From positions 16,273 to 80,272 of the forward strand of contig JAALLE010000005.1 of assembly GCA_011087605.1 (NCBI GenBank): a stretch of 64,000 nucleotides of DNA, read 5' to 3'. Below are positions 47,524 to 57,210 of this stretch, one piece after another. The notes beneath the pieces are model-generated. The model had not been told where the DNA came from. It searched no databases and saw only the letters and a program-made list of their open reading frames with translations. The stretch is from Hyphomicrobiales bacterium. Its GTDB lineage: Bacteria > Pseudomonadota > Alphaproteobacteria > Rhizobiales > Rhizobiaceae. Made by a program: the position numbers and the translations under genes. Each line of letters begins with the position of its first letter. Position 1 is the stretch's first letter.

Positions 47524-50409
47524 ATGATTCCAAATCTGCTGCGGCACATGGCTTTTTGCACCCTTGTGGCAGTGATGTTTCTGAATATTGGGAAACAGTC
47601 ATTTGCCCTTGAAGCAGTTGAAGTTGACATGGACGCACCGGCAATCGACCTGTCGAATTCAGCCGATCAACTAAAAGGGACGTCCGGCGGCATTCGGGTA
47701 ACTGCTGCGCCGGACAGCAATGGGGTTATCAGCCGTATCGAGGTGCGTTCCACCTCGGAAACCAGCAGTGGCAACTGGTTGGCATTCGCTCTGGCCAACA
47801 ATTCCGATGAACAGATCGACCGGTTGATTGTCGCACCACATTTCAGACTGGCCGGCTCGGGGTTTTTCTGGCCCGATCTGGGCAGCAACCGGATAGCCTC
47901 GATTACGCCAAGCCAGGGTTTTTCGCTGGATCGGCAAGTGGCAAGCGACGCAGACATCTTTCGCATCACACTGGACCCGGGCACGGCTGTCACCTTTGTC
48001 GCCGAAATGGTCGGTGACAAAGTGCCTCAACTGACCCTTTGGGAGCCGGAAGCCTACAAAGATACAATCAACAGCTATACGCTCTATGAAGGCATCGTGT
48101 TGGGCATTGCCGGTCTGTTGGCGGTATTTTTGACCATCCTGTTTGTGGTCAAAGGGTCAGCCATGTTCCCGGCAACAGCTGCCCTGGCATGGGCGATAAT
48201 GGGCTATATCTGCGTGGATTTTGGATTTATCGGCAAGATCGTTGCGCTGGCCCCGGGCGATCTCAATATTTGGCGCGCCGGTTCGGAAGTCTTCCTCGCC
48301 GCCAGCCTGGTAATTTTCTTCTATGCCTATCTGCACCTGAACAGATGGAACACGCGCTATAATTATCTGGTTTTGATCTGGCTGATTGGCCTGCTCATAT
48401 TGTTCGGTATCGCAGTAATCGCTCCCGACTATGCAGCAGGAATAGCACGGCTTTCATTTGCGCTGGCCGCCGTATTTGGATTGATCTTGATATTCATTCT
48501 GTCCTGGCGCGGTTTTGACAGGGCAATCTTGCTGATCCCAAGTTGGTGCCTGATTTTGGCCTGGGTCGCTGCTGGCTGGATGACGATCACCGGCAAACTG
48601 GACAATGACATTGTGCAACCGGCTCTCGGTGGTGGCTTGGTTCTGATCATCATGTTGATCTCGTTTACGGTAATGCAACATGCCTTTGCCGGCGGGACAC
48701 TGGTTCAGGGACTTGTCAGCGACACGGAACGGCAGGCACTTGCTCTGACCGGGTCCGGTGACTCGGTTTGGGACTGGGATGTTGATCGCGATGAAGTATT
48801 CACGGGCCCGGAAATCGTGCGGCAACTCGGCCTGAAAGCTGATGCGCTGAATGGTTCTCCCAATAAGTGGTTTGAGCTACTGCACCCCGATGATCGCGGC
48901 CGGTTCAAAGCAACGCTGGACATTGTTCTGGAACACCGCCGCGGACGCGTTTATCAAAATTTTCGACTGCGCGCAGATAATGGGCAATATCACTGGCTGG
49001 TGATCCGGGCCCGGCCGGTTATCGGAAATGATGGCGAGGTGCTGCGCTGCGTTGGAACCATTTCCGACATTACGCCGCAAAAGGCCGCCCAGGAGCGGAT
49101 GCTGCATGACGCTGTGCATGACAATCTCACCGGATTGCCCAATCGCGAACTGTTTTATGACAGGCTTGAGGCCGCCATCTCGCTGGCTCAGACGAGAACT
49201 GGAATTCGACCTTCGGTTTTTGTCATCGACTTTGATCGCTTCTCTGATGTGAACGATTCACTTGGATACTCCGTTGGCGATTCTATTCTGCTGACTATGG
49301 CGCGTCGCCTCGGGCGAATTCTCAAACAACAGGATTGTCTTGCCCGCCTTGCTGGCGACCAGTTGGTGCTGTTGTTGCTGTCAGAGACCGATCCCGAACG
49401 TATCGCCAGCCTGGCTGATGCTCTGCAAAGATCCATCAAAGCGCCGGTCAGTTTTTCAAATCAGGAGATTTATCTGACGGCTTCAATCGGCTTGGTCAGC
49501 TGGTCTGCCGATATACAAAATCCGGCAGAGCTGGTTCAATTTGCCGAAATCGCCATGCTGCAGGGCAAGCGGGTTGGCGGCGACCGCATAGAGCCGTTCA
49601 GACCGGCATTCAGATCTCAACCAAGCCCGGCAGGTCACATGGAATCGGATTTGCGCAACGCTTTGGAAAAAGGTCAGTTGGAAATCTACTACCAGCCGAT
49701 AGTTACACTTAAAAACAAATCTGTAGCCGGATTTGAGGCTCTGTTGCGTTGGAACCATCCAAAACGCGGCATGGTGGGACCGTCGGACTTTATTCCGGTC
49801 GCCGAGAAAAGCGGGTTGATCGTTTCCATCGGCAGATTTGCGATTGATGAAGCGGCCCGGCAATTGGCCCAATGGCAAGAGCAATTGAATGCCGCACCAA
49901 TCTTTGTCAGCGTTAATATGTCGAGCCAGCAGCTCCTGCGTCACGACTTGATCAATGATGTAAAAGGGGCGCTGACGCGCAACCAATTGCTACCAAAGAC
50001 CTTGCGGCTGGAACTGACAGAATCTCAAATCATGGAGAATCCAGAACACTCCAGCCAGGTACTCGACCGCATCATGAACCTTGGAGCCGGATTGTCATTG
50101 GATGATTTTGGAACCGGACATTCATCTTTGTCTTATTTGATGAATTTCCCATTCGACACAATCAAAATCGATAAATCCTTCCTTGCCAGCTCCGGTAGCC
50201 AAAGCCGCCCGATCATCTTGAAGTCGATTGTCAATCTCGCTCACGACCTTGGAATGACGGTAGTGGCCGAGGGTGTCGAAACAAAAGCAGACGCATCAAA
50301 ACTGCACAAACTCGGTTGTGAATACGCCCAAGGATTTATGTTCGGTGAACCGTTAACCGCCGAGGCCGCATTTCGCACCCTCAAACAGGGTCACTCCAAG
50401 GCGCAGTAA
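47524..50409 (+). CDS. Membrane EAL phosphodiesterase with 7TM-type sensor, PAS and degenerate GGDEF
   Basis: This 961-residue protein has an N-terminal signal, an extracytoplasmic domain (about 30-180), a seven-helix block (about 190-410), a PAS domain (VWDWDVDRDEVF onwards, about 430-545), a GGDEF domain and a C-terminal EAL domain. The GGDEF motif is degenerate (RLAGDQLVLLL), so cyclase activity is unlikely. The EAL domain keeps GFEALLRW, the Glu of ELTESQ and LDDFGTGHSS, and may hydrolyse c-di-GMP. The start is uncertain: ATG 47524 is used, but a TTG at 47491 has GGAGAG three bases before it. Confidence 0.88.
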   Translation: MIPNLLRHMAFCTLVAVMFLNIGKQSFALEAVEVDMDAPAIDLSNSADQLKGTSGGIRVTAAPDSNGVISRIEVRSTSETSSGNWLAFALANNSDEQIDRLIVAPHFRLAGSGFFWPDLGSNRIASITPSQGFSLDRQVASDADIFRITLDPGTAVTFVAEMVGDKVPQLTLWEPEAYKDTINSYTLYEGIVLGIAGLLAVFLTILFVVKGSAMFPATAALAWAIMGYICVDFGFIGKIVALAPGDLNIWRAGSEVFLAASLVIFFYAYLHLNRWNTRYNYLVLIWLIGLLILFGIAVIAPDYAAGIARLSFALAAVFGLILIFILSWRGFDRAILLIPSWCLILAWVAAGWMTITGKLDNDIVQPALGGGLVLIIMLISFTVMQHAFAGGTLVQGLVSDTERQALALTGSGDSVWDWDVDRDEVFTGPEIVRQLGLKADALNGSPNKWFELLHPDDRGRFKATLDIVLEHRRGRVYQNFRLRADNGQYHWLVIRARPVIGNDGEVLRCVGTISDITPQKAAQERMLHDAVHDNLTGLPNRELFYDRLEAAISLAQTRTGIRPSVFVIDFDRFSDVNDSLGYSVGDSILLTMARRLGRILKQQDCLARLAGDQLVLLLLSETDPERIASLADALQRSIKAPVSFSNQEIYLTASIGLVSWSADIQNPAELVQFAEIAMLQGKRVGGDRIEPFRPAFRSQPSPAGHMESDLRNALEKGQLEIYYQPIVTLKNKSVAGFEALLRWNHPKRGMVGPSDFIPVAEKSGLIVSIGRFAIDEAARQLAQWQEQLNAAPIFVSVNMSSQQLLRHDLINDVKGALTRNQLLPKTLRLELTESQIMENPEHSSQVLDRIMNLGAGLSLDDFGTGHSSLSYLMNFPFDTIKIDKSFLASSGSQSRPIILKSIVNLAHDLGMTVVAEGVETKADASKLHKLGCEYAQGFMFGEPLTAEAAFRTLKQGHSKAQ

Positions 50410-50465
50410 TATTTCCAGCTTTCCAAGGCCTCACACCTGGTTCGTGCTGCGGCCAGCATGGCCAT

Positions 50466-51044
50466 TTAGGCGTGGCCGGAATCTGCCGACAGCATTTCTT
50501 CGCTGATGCCGAGGCTGGCCAGAGCCGCAGAATACTGATCTTCATGAGACGTTTTGAACACGATTTGATCTGTTGCCGGTGTGGTCAGCCAGCCATTTTG
50601 CAATATTTCTTCTTCAAGCTGTCCCGCTGACCATCCGGAATATCCCAACAACATAATGGCACTGTCAGGTGGATGGTCACTCGCTATGCGATGCAGGGCG
50701 TCAAGTGTTGCCGTGACACATGCAAGATCTCCAACTCTCGTTGACGCCTGAGTGCTGTATTCCAGCGAATGAAGAACAAAGCCCCTGCCCTGTTCCACAG
50801 GTCCTCCACGAAACACAACCACTTTTTCAGCCACTTCATCATTGCGGTCAGTGATTTCCAGTTCGTCCAGTATTTCGGTCAGTTTTGGATGCGCCACAGG
50901 TTGGTTGAGCACGAACCCCATACTGCCTTCTTGCGAATGAGCACAGATCAAAATCACCGACCGAGCAAAGCGCCGATCCAGCATTCCTGGCATGGCAACC
51001 AGCAATTGGCCCGTCAGATCTAAGGATTCGGACTTTTCATTCAT
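50466..51044 (-). CDS. YqgE/AlgH family protein
   Basis: This 192-residue protein has the DUF179/YqgE pattern: LTGQLLVAMPGMLDRRFARSV at the start, GSMGFVLNQP, VFRGGPVEQGRGFVLHS and LGYSGWSAGQLEEE. Members are small globular proteins of unclear role, linked in some bacteria to alginate regulation. ATG at 51044 fits the conserved start; the frame extends to 51059. It is convergent with the EAL gene and divergent from the DsbD-domain gene. Confidence 0.92.
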   Translation of the reverse strand: MNEKSESLDLTGQLLVAMPGMLDRRFARSVILICAHSQEGSMGFVLNQPVAHPKLTEILDELEITDRNDEVAEKVVVFRGGPVEQGRGFVLHSLEYSTQASTRVGDLACVTATLDALHRIASDHPPDSAIMLLGYSGWSAGQLEEEILQNGWLTTPATDQIVFKTSHEDQYSAALASLGISEEMLSADSGHA

Positions 51045-51168
51045 GCGTGATCTTACCAAGTTTCCAATTTCAATGAAATGTAGTCTTGGGCGTAATGCTC
51101 ACAATCTTATGACCATTCGTGTGCCGTCTCTTGTCGATTTGTCAACCGATGCGGCCTAATAATGCGCC

Positions 51169-52011
51169 ATGAGAAATGCTCAACCACGCCAATTGTTACG
51201 CTTTATCAGCACTATCGCAGCCACCGGTCTGGGTGTTTTTATGGCCACAGGTGCAGCGGCGTCGCAGAGCGACTGGTTTGTCACTGAAGGGGCGAAAATT
51301 CGGCTGATTTCCCTGCCGTCCGCAGATGGAAAGACGATCGATGCGGGACTTCAGATTGACTTGGACAAAGGCTGGAAAACCTATTGGCGATCCCCGGGTG
51401 CTTCAGGACTTCCACCTCAACTGGATTTTTCACAGTCCAGCAACATTGCATCTACGAAATTGGACTATCCCACTCCAATGACATTCGGATCGAACGAAAA
51501 TCTAACCGTCGGCTACAATATTCCGGTTACCTTTCCGATCTCAATCGAACCGCTGTTTGGCGACAGACCGGTTAACATCAAAGTCGCCGGCATTATTGGC
51601 ATCTGTGCGGAAGTCTGCATCCCGGTCCAATTTACCCTGTCGCTGGTGGAGGAAGGTAATGGCCAGTCTACCCGCGACGTTGCTGCTGCGCTTTTTCAGG
51701 CGCGGGCCAATCTCGTTGGCCAGCAACGGCCGGATTTTCAGGTTATCGCTGCCACAGTCAGCAACCGGGTCTTGCAAATTGATGCGACGGTTCCCGCCGG
51801 TACTCAGCACAGCACAGCTCTCGTGGAAGGGCCGTCCACGTGGTATTTGACGCCAGCAAAAGCAACAACAATCAACGGATCCAACGCCCGTTACGAAGTC
51901 AGTCTCAAGGACATTCCAAGTGACGCAGCGCCGGAAGAGACTGAGCTTACAGTAACATTGGTAAGCGATGGAATTGGCGTGGAGACCGTTCTCGTGCCAA
52001 CCCGAAAATAG
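51169..52011 (+). CDS. Secreted DsbD N-terminal-domain protein
   Basis: This 280-residue protein has an N-terminal signal peptide with likely cleavage after AAAS near residue 32. The body matches the periplasmic alpha domain of DsbD (WKTYWRSPGASGLPP, NLTVGYNIPVTFPI). The cysteine pair Cys146/Cys150 in GICAEVCIP is kept. The membrane and thioredoxin domains of DsbD are absent, so it is a stand-alone form that may pass electrons or reduce copper chaperones in the periplasm. The peroxiredoxin gene lies 67 bases downstream. Confidence 0.85.
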   Translation: MRNAQPRQLLRFISTIAATGLGVFMATGAAASQSDWFVTEGAKIRLISLPSADGKTIDAGLQIDLDKGWKTYWRSPGASGLPPQLDFSQSSNIASTKLDYPTPMTFGSNENLTVGYNIPVTFPISIEPLFGDRPVNIKVAGIIGICAEVCIPVQFTLSLVEEGNGQSTRDVAAALFQARANLVGQQRPDFQVIAATVSNRVLQIDATVPAGTQHSTALVEGPSTWYLTPAKATTINGSNARYEVSLKDIPSDAAPEETELTVTLVSDGIGVETVLVPTRK

Positions 52012-52078
52012 ATGCTTGATCTACAGCCACATTGACCTATTTGGATAGCTGGATCGAGAAACCCCTCAAGGAAATGAA

Positions 52079-52564
52079 ATGCCCATCGAAGTTGGCGACA
52101 AGCTGCCGGAAGCTGAATTCATCATTAAGACTGAGGACGGCCTGGCAAAGAAATCGGTTGCTGACTTAACCGCAGGCAGGAAAATTGTGTTGTTTTCGGT
52201 ACCGGGCGCATTCACGCCAACCTGCCATTCAAGTCACCTCCCGGGGTTCATCGAAAATGCGGACGCGATCAGGGAAAAGGGAGTCGATGAAATCGCCGTT
52301 GTCTCCGTCAATGATGTGCATGTACTTAATGCCTGGGCCGAAGCAACCAAAGGCAAGGGCAAGATTACCTTTTTGGCTGATGGCAATGCAGATTTCGCCA
52401 ACGCGATTGGCATGGCCTTCGATATGTCTGCTGGTGGCATGGGAACGCGATCCAAACGCTATTCGATGATTGTCGACGATGGAATTGTCACCGCTCTCAA
52501 TCAGGGGGACGTTCGAGGTCAGGCGACCATAAGTTCCGCTGTGGCTATTCTCAAACAGCTCTAA
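52079..52564 (+). CDS. Peroxiredoxin of the Prx5 group
   Basis: This 161-residue peroxiredoxin reduces peroxides. The peroxidatic cysteine is Cys49 in PGAFTPTCHSSHLPG, the typical Prx5 context. No second conserved cysteine is evident, so it may be of the one-Cys type or use glutathione. It has no signal and is cytoplasmic. It follows the DsbD-domain gene on the same strand and converges on rnhA with a gap of three bases. Confidence 0.93.
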   Translation: MPIEVGDKLPEAEFIIKTEDGLAKKSVADLTAGRKIVLFSVPGAFTPTCHSSHLPGFIENADAIREKGVDEIAVVSVNDVHVLNAWAEATKGKGKITFLADGNADFANAIGMAFDMSAGGMGTRSKRYSMIVDDGIVTALNQGDVRGQATISSAVAILKQL

Positions 52565-52567
52565 CGA

Positions 52568-53014
52568 CTACTCGTCAGTGAGTTTGTAGGGTTCCATCCC
52601 GTAGCGAGCCAGTTCGTCGGCGCGTTCGTTTTCCGGATGACCTGCATGTCCTTTGACCCAGTGCCATTTAACGTGGTGGCGTTCAACCGCTTCTTCCAAA
52701 GCTTTCCAGAGTTCGGCGTTTTTCACTGGCTTTTTGGCGGACGTCCTCCAGCCATTCTTCTTCCAATTCTCAATCCAGCCGGTCATGCCGCCTTTTACAT
52801 ATTGAGAATCGGTGTAAAGGTCGACCGTGCAGGCTTGAGTGAGAGCGTTGAGAGCCTCAATCGCAGCGAGCAGTTCCATGCGGTTGTTGGTGGTTTCGAA
52901 GTCGCCACCCGACAGTTCTTTTTCATGTTCTCCAAAACGGATCAGGGCACCCCATCCACCGGGGCCCGGATTGCCAGAACAAGCTCCGTCAGTCCAGATA
53001 GCTACAGATTTCAT
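52568..53014 (-). CDS. rnhA: Ribonuclease HI
   Basis: RNase HI cuts RNA in RNA-DNA hybrids. The 148-residue protein keeps the four acidic catalytic residues Asp9, Glu47, Asp69 and Asp133, with the [15 protein letters not shown] start and [14 protein letters not shown] end. The start overlaps the thrB stop in an ATGA arrangement (53011-53014). It is the last gene of the unit DUF983-surf1-ispH-thrB-rnhA. Confidence 0.96.
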   Translation of the reverse strand: MKSVAIWTDGACSGNPGPGGWGALIRFGEHEKELSGGDFETTNNRMELLAAIEALNALTQACTVDLYTDSQYVKGGMTGWIENWKKNGWRTSAKKPVKNAELWKALEEAVERHHVKWHWVKGHAGHPENERADELARYGMEPYKLTDE

Positions 53015-53970
53015 GATAGTCCAAACGTCGCTGGAGTAGTGCCTTTGAAAAACCGCAGGCGGGCGCTGAAATCTTTCGGGTCATGCGGAATCACGAGCGC
53101 TCCGGGCGGCACATTCAACCAGTCATTGACCCGCGTCAGCAGGAAACGCAGGGCAGCGCCGCGGGCCAGAACCGGCAACAATTCAATCTCTTGTCGGGTC
53201 AATTCTCGGACCGAGGAGTAACCTTCAATCAAGGCGCTACAACGCGCTGCATCAAAGCCCAGATCATCATCAAAACACCAGGCATTGATGCCAATCGCCA
53301 GATCATAAGCAAGGAAATCATTGCAGGCAAAATAGAAATCAATGACGCCAGATAGTTCGCCATCAAGGAAAAACACATTATCCCTGAACAAATCTGCGTG
53401 GATGACACCCGAGGGAATATCTATTGGCCAGTTTTCCTGAGCAAATGCCAATTCGCTGACAATCAGATGTGCCATACCGGGTTCAACGGAATCTGCCTGT
53501 TCGACAGCACTGTCAACCAGGGCCGGCCAACCGGTGGGTGCCAAGGCATTGGTACGCTGAATGTCGAAACCCTGTGCGGTTTTATGCAACTGGGCCATGG
53601 TCTGGCCCGCCATTCTGCAGGTATCCGGCGTCGGATGGGAAATTTCCATGCCTTCGAGAAACGAGATTATCGCAGCTGGCCGACTTTCAAGACGTCCCAA
53701 TGCCTGGCCGTGTCGATTTCTGATTGGCAGGGGACAAGCAAACCCCCGGCTGGCCAGATGATCCATCAGACCAATGAAAAATGGCAGGTCAGCTTCCTCC
53801 ACGCGCTTTTCATAGAGCGTTAAAATGAAGAGGTTCCGATCGGTGCGCAGCAGATAATTGGTGTTCTCAACACCGCCTGCAATGCCTTTCAAGGACAACA
53901 CTTTGCCAAGATCATAGTCGGCAAGGAACCCCTCAAGCGCCTCGTCAGAAACTTCAGTATAAACGGCCAT
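53011..53970 (-). CDS. thrB: Homoserine kinase (APH-fold, type II)
   Basis: ThrB phosphorylates homoserine for threonine synthesis. The 319-residue protein is of the aminoglycoside-phosphotransferase fold used by Alphaproteobacteria, not the GHMP type of E. coli. Catalytic loop [11 protein letters not shown] and metal-binding Asp in [11 protein letters not shown] are visible. The ATG follows the ispH stop directly, and the end overlaps rnhA by four bases. Confidence 0.94.
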   Translation of the reverse strand: MAVYTEVSDEALEGFLADYDLGKVLSLKGIAGGVENTNYLLRTDRNLFILTLYEKRVEEADLPFFIGLMDHLASRGFACPLPIRNRHGQALGRLESRPAAIISFLEGMEISHPTPDTCRMAGQTMAQLHKTAQGFDIQRTNALAPTGWPALVDSAVEQADSVEPGMAHLIVSELAFAQENWPIDIPSGVIHADLFRDNVFFLDGELSGVIDFYFACNDFLAYDLAIGINAWCFDDDLGFDAARCSALIEGYSSVRELTRQEIELLPVLARGAALRFLLTRVNDWLNVPPGALVIPHDPKDFSARLRFFKGTTPATFGLS

Positions 53971-54972
53971 TTACGCAGCCCCGTTTACGAAGGCCATGTC
54001 GGAATCTTCCAACGGGACATCGCGCAATTCTCGCATGACCATGAATTGCTCGTTTTCCACCGTCGTCTCCGCCAGTTCAACAGTCAGGTTGAAGCGCTGG
54101 CGAAATGCTTCGACAATTTCTTCCACCAGCAGTTCAGGGGCAGATGCACCAGCGGAAAGACCAATGGTAAAATCGCGCCCCAATTCCTCAACTTCCGGCC
54201 AGTTAATATCGACGGCATTTTGAACCAGCATGGACGAGCGCGCTCCGGCGCGGCGCGCAACATCCACCAATCTGTTGGAATTCGACGAATTGGGGGCACC
54301 GACAACCAAAAACAGATCGCAATGGGGCGCTGCAGCCTTCACAGATTCCTGACGGTTGGTTGTTGCGTAACAGATGCTTTCAGCCGCTGGTGCCTGAATG
54401 TCGGGGAAGCGATGCTCCATACGCGCGATGATGTCCGATGTATCATCAACGGAAAGGGTTGTCTGGGTGACATAGCCAAGACCAGTATCGGCGTCAGGTG
54501 CGAATGCATCGACATCTTCCAGAGTTTCAATCAGCGTCACCTTGCCCGCCGGCAATTGTCCCATTGTACCGATCACTTCGGGATGACCGCGGTGGCCGAC
54601 CAGCAATACATGTCGACCTTTGCGGTCGTGGGACATGGCCTGTTTGTGCACTTTGGACACCAATGGGCAGGTCGCATCGAGGAAAAACAGGTTTCGGGCC
54701 GCAGCTTTTTCCGGAACCGACCGGGGAACTCCATGAGCGGAAAAAATGACCGGCTGGTCCGTATCCGGGATTTCATCGAGATCTTTGACGAAAATTGCGC
54801 CCAGTTTTTCAAGCCCCTCCACCACATAACGATTGTGCACGATCTCATGGCGCACATAGACCGGTGCACCAAATTTCTTCAACGCCAGCACGACAATCTG
54901 AATCGCCCGGTCCACGCCTGCACAAAATCCGCGCGGTCCGCATAACAGCAGCTTGGCACTGGGCATAGTCAT
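53971..54972 (-). CDS. ispH: 4-hydroxy-3-methylbut-2-enyl diphosphate reductase
   Basis: IspH is the last enzyme of the non-mevalonate isoprenoid pathway. The 333-residue protein has the three cysteines that hold the iron-sulfur cluster: in [11 protein letters not shown] (Cys17), [11 protein letters not shown] and [15 protein letters not shown] and SSNSNRL segments are also typical. ATG at 54972 is chosen because GGAGA lies about ten bases before it and the frame extension to 55053 has no family match. It lies between surf1 and thrB without gaps. Confidence 0.95.
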   Translation of the reverse strand: MTMPSAKLLLCGPRGFCAGVDRAIQIVVLALKKFGAPVYVRHEIVHNRYVVEGLEKLGAIFVKDLDEIPDTDQPVIFSAHGVPRSVPEKAAARNLFFLDATCPLVSKVHKQAMSHDRKGRHVLLVGHRGHPEVIGTMGQLPAGKVTLIETLEDVDAFAPDADTGLGYVTQTTLSVDDTSDIIARMEHRFPDIQAPAAESICYATTNRQESVKAAAPHCDLFLVVGAPNSSNSNRLVDVARRAGARSSMLVQNAVDINWPEVEELGRDFTIGLSAGASAPELLVEEIVEAFRQRFNLTVELAETTVENEQFMVMRELRDVPLEDSDMAFVNGAA

Positions 54973-55053
54973 CTGAAGTTGAGTCTCCACAAACAGGTTT
55001 TGAAATTGAAATAGACGGTAATTGCGCTCAATTACAATCAACAACTGGTACAA

Positions 55054-55779
55054 TCAAGAATTGGTCCTGATACGACCAAACAGAAAAAAACCACCAACCA
55101 CAAGCAATGCGCCTGCCAATCCAAACCAGGTTAAAGCATATTGCAGATGGCTGTTGGAAAATTCGATCCGCGTCACCCCTCCAACCGGTAATTTTTGTGG
55201 ATTGGGCGCATCTCCTGCATCCACAAAAAACGGTACGACGTTCGGGGTCTCATCCCCAAAAGCCTGAACCTTCATCTGAGCAAGCGACTTCCAGTAGTAA
55301 ATATTTTTGTGAAGATCGTTTTCGGGAACGAATGTATTAGGCTTGGACTGTGGTGCTGAGCGAGCAAGCCCTTCAATCTCCTGTCGACCGGTGATTTGTC
55401 CCGGAGCACGGGTATCGGCTGACTTTTTCTGCAGCGGCACGTAGCCCCGGTTAACAAACACATAGGCGTCAGCGTCCAGTTTCAGCGGTGTATAGACAAA
55501 ATATCCCGGATTCCCTTTGTGGGTGGCGTAGAAATGTTGCTCGCGGGCATGGTCGAAAACGCCGGAAACACGCATCGGACGATATTCGATATCCTCTCCC
55601 CGATCGTACGTTATCTGAACTTCCTCAAATGACAGCGGTGGGGATGAAAGGTTGGTTTCGACCCTTGCGATGAGCCCTTCCTTCCAGGCCAGGCGCTTGA
55701 TCTGCCAAGCACCAAGACCGCTGAGGAAGATCACGCCCAACGCGATTGCAACAACCAGAATGACGTTAGTAAGTTTCAT
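55054..55779 (-). CDS. SURF1-family cytochrome oxidase assembly protein
   Basis: This 241-residue inner-membrane protein has a helix at each end (about 6-24 and 215-235) and a periplasmic domain between. Markers are LGAWQIKRLAWKEGLI near residue 24, FVNRGYVPLQ, and NSHLQYALTWFGLA at the end. SURF1 helps insert haem a into subunit I of cytochrome aa3 oxidase, which fits its place near the cox operon. ATG at 55779 is chosen; a TTG precedes it by three bases. Confidence 0.93.
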   Translation of the reverse strand: MKLTNVILVVAIALGVIFLSGLGAWQIKRLAWKEGLIARVETNLSSPPLSFEEVQITYDRGEDIEYRPMRVSGVFDHAREQHFYATHKGNPGYFVYTPLKLDADAYVFVNRGYVPLQKKSADTRAPGQITGRQEIEGLARSAPQSKPNTFVPENDLHKNIYYWKSLAQMKVQAFGDETPNVVPFFVDAGDAPNPQKLPVGGVTRIEFSNSHLQYALTWFGLAGALLVVGGFFLFGRIRTNS

Positions 55780-55794
55780 CAAACATCCCGCCGC

Positions 55795-56190
55795 TCAATT
55801 GTTGCCGGAATCATCTAGGCGACCGGACGCGGCGTCGTGATGCCATGTGAGGTTGATCAATACACCTTTCATCATTCGCAATACCGGCAGCCCCATTATC
55901 ACCGTAAGAGTTGGCCACAACAACACATGGACCCATCTTGGCGGGAAGTAGTTAAACTCAACGAAAAGTGCCAGGCCGAGAATCAAAAAGCCCAAACCCA
56001 TAATGACGAAAACGGTTGGCCCATCACCTGAATCATTAAAATCGTAGTCCAGATGGCAGGCGGTGCATTGTTGCTTGACGGTCAACAAACCGGAAAAAAG
56101 GTTCCCTTCGCCACATCTGGGACACCTGCCCCGGATGCCCGTGGGCACCGGTTCAAGCGGTGGGTAGTGCTGGTATTTGTTATCCGCCAA
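55795..56190 (-). CDS. DUF983 membrane protein with zinc-ribbon-like motif
   Basis: This 131-residue protein has two CxxC motifs (RCPRCGEG and CTACHLDY), then two helices (about 60-82 and 90-108). It matches DUF983, often linked to cytochrome oxidase genes. The start is taken as TTG 56190 because GGAG (complement of 56199-56202) lies eight bases before it, and the homologous part begins there. An upstream ATG at 56247 lies inside the ctaE terminator hairpin and is therefore rejected. Confidence 0.82.
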   Translation of the reverse strand: MADNKYQHYPPLEPVPTGIRGRCPRCGEGNLFSGLLTVKQQCTACHLDYDFNDSGDGPTVFVIMGLGFLILGLALFVEFNYFPPRWVHVLLWPTLTVIMGLPVLRMMKGVLINLTWHHDAASGRLDDSGNN

Positions 56191-56221
56191 GCAGACTGCT
56201 CCACAAATGTCGGGTGACGAC

Positions 56222-56257
56222 AAAAAAACGACGGGGCAGTTGTTCACCGCCCCGTCG
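56222..56257 (-). terminator. Intrinsic terminator after ctaE
   Basis: On the minus strand a perfect nine-base stem CGACGGGGC / GCCCCGTCG with an 11-base loop is followed by seven T. It ends the oxidase operon and separates it from the DUF983-surf1 unit. Confidence 0.92.
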
Positions 56258-56281
56258 CCATTAAATCAGCTTGAGACCAAA

Positions 56282-57154
56282 TTAGTGATGGGCGATCGTC
56301 GCTCCGGCGCTAGCCCAGATATAGACTGCGACAAACAGGAACAGCCAGACCACATCAACAAAATGCCAGTACCAGGCAGCGGCCTCGAAACCAAAGTGCT
56401 GTTTCTCGGAGAAGTGCCCCTGCATGGCGCGCAACAAGCAGATGATCAGGAAGATCGTTCCTACCAGAACGTGAAAGCCATGAAAGCCGGTCGCCATGAA
56501 GAATGTCGACCCATAAATAGATTCTGTGAAGGTGAACGGTGCAACCGCATATTCATAAGCCTGAACGGCAGAGAAGATGACACCGAGGACAACTGTCAGG
56601 AACAGGCCCCAGATCAAGCCCTTTCGGTCACCTTCCAACAGGGCGTGGTGAGCCCATGTAACGGTGGTGCCGGAAAGCAGCAAGGTAACTGTGTTGAACA
56701 GCGGCAAATGCAGCGGATCAATCACGTGGATGCTGGTCGGTGGCCACTGACCACCGGTATAGGCTGCACGGGCGGTCTGCACGGCTTCGTCGGGGAAGAG
56801 AGACGCGTCAAAGAACGCCCAGAACCAGGCTACAAAAAACATCACTTCTGACGCAATGAACATGATCATGCCGTAACGCAGATGCATGGAAACAACCGGC
56901 GTATGGTCGCCGGCATGGGCTTCCTTGATTGTGTCAGCCCACCAGCCATACATCGTGTAGAGCACCACCAACAAGCCGATGACGAACAACCAGGGCCCAT
57001 TCATGCCGAGTGTTGAAGCATCGGCATTTTGAATTGTCTGCATCCAGACAACGCCACCGATAGCCATCATCAGACCTCCGATGGAGCCGATCAAAGGCCA
57101 GGGGCTTGGATCAATAATGTGATAGTCGTGATTTTTACTGTGCGCGTCGGCCAT
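56282..57154 (-). CDS. ctaE: Cytochrome c oxidase subunit III
   Basis: This 290-residue membrane protein has seven helices and is the third core subunit of the aa3 oxidase. Typical segments are HDYHIIDPSPWPLIGSIGG at the N-terminus, MIMFIASEVMFFVAWFWAFF, and GFHGFHVLVGTIFL. The ATG at 57154 follows ctaG after a gap of 56 bases. It is the last gene of the operon before the terminator. Confidence 0.96.
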   Translation of the reverse strand: MADAHSKNHDYHIIDPSPWPLIGSIGGLMMAIGGVVWMQTIQNADASTLGMNGPWLFVIGLLVVLYTMYGWWADTIKEAHAGDHTPVVSMHLRYGMIMFIASEVMFFVAWFWAFFDASLFPDEAVQTARAAYTGGQWPPTSIHVIDPLHLPLFNTVTLLLSGTTVTWAHHALLEGDRKGLIWGLFLTVVLGVIFSAVQAYEYAVAPFTFTESIYGSTFFMATGFHGFHVLVGTIFLIICLLRAMQGHFSEKQHFGFEAAAWYWHFVDVVWLFLFVAVYIWASAGATIAHH

Positions 57155-57210
57155 GTTGGTCTCCAGCGAGGCTTTCTCTTTATCAGTCTTTATACCGCTT
57201 TTACCGCAAT

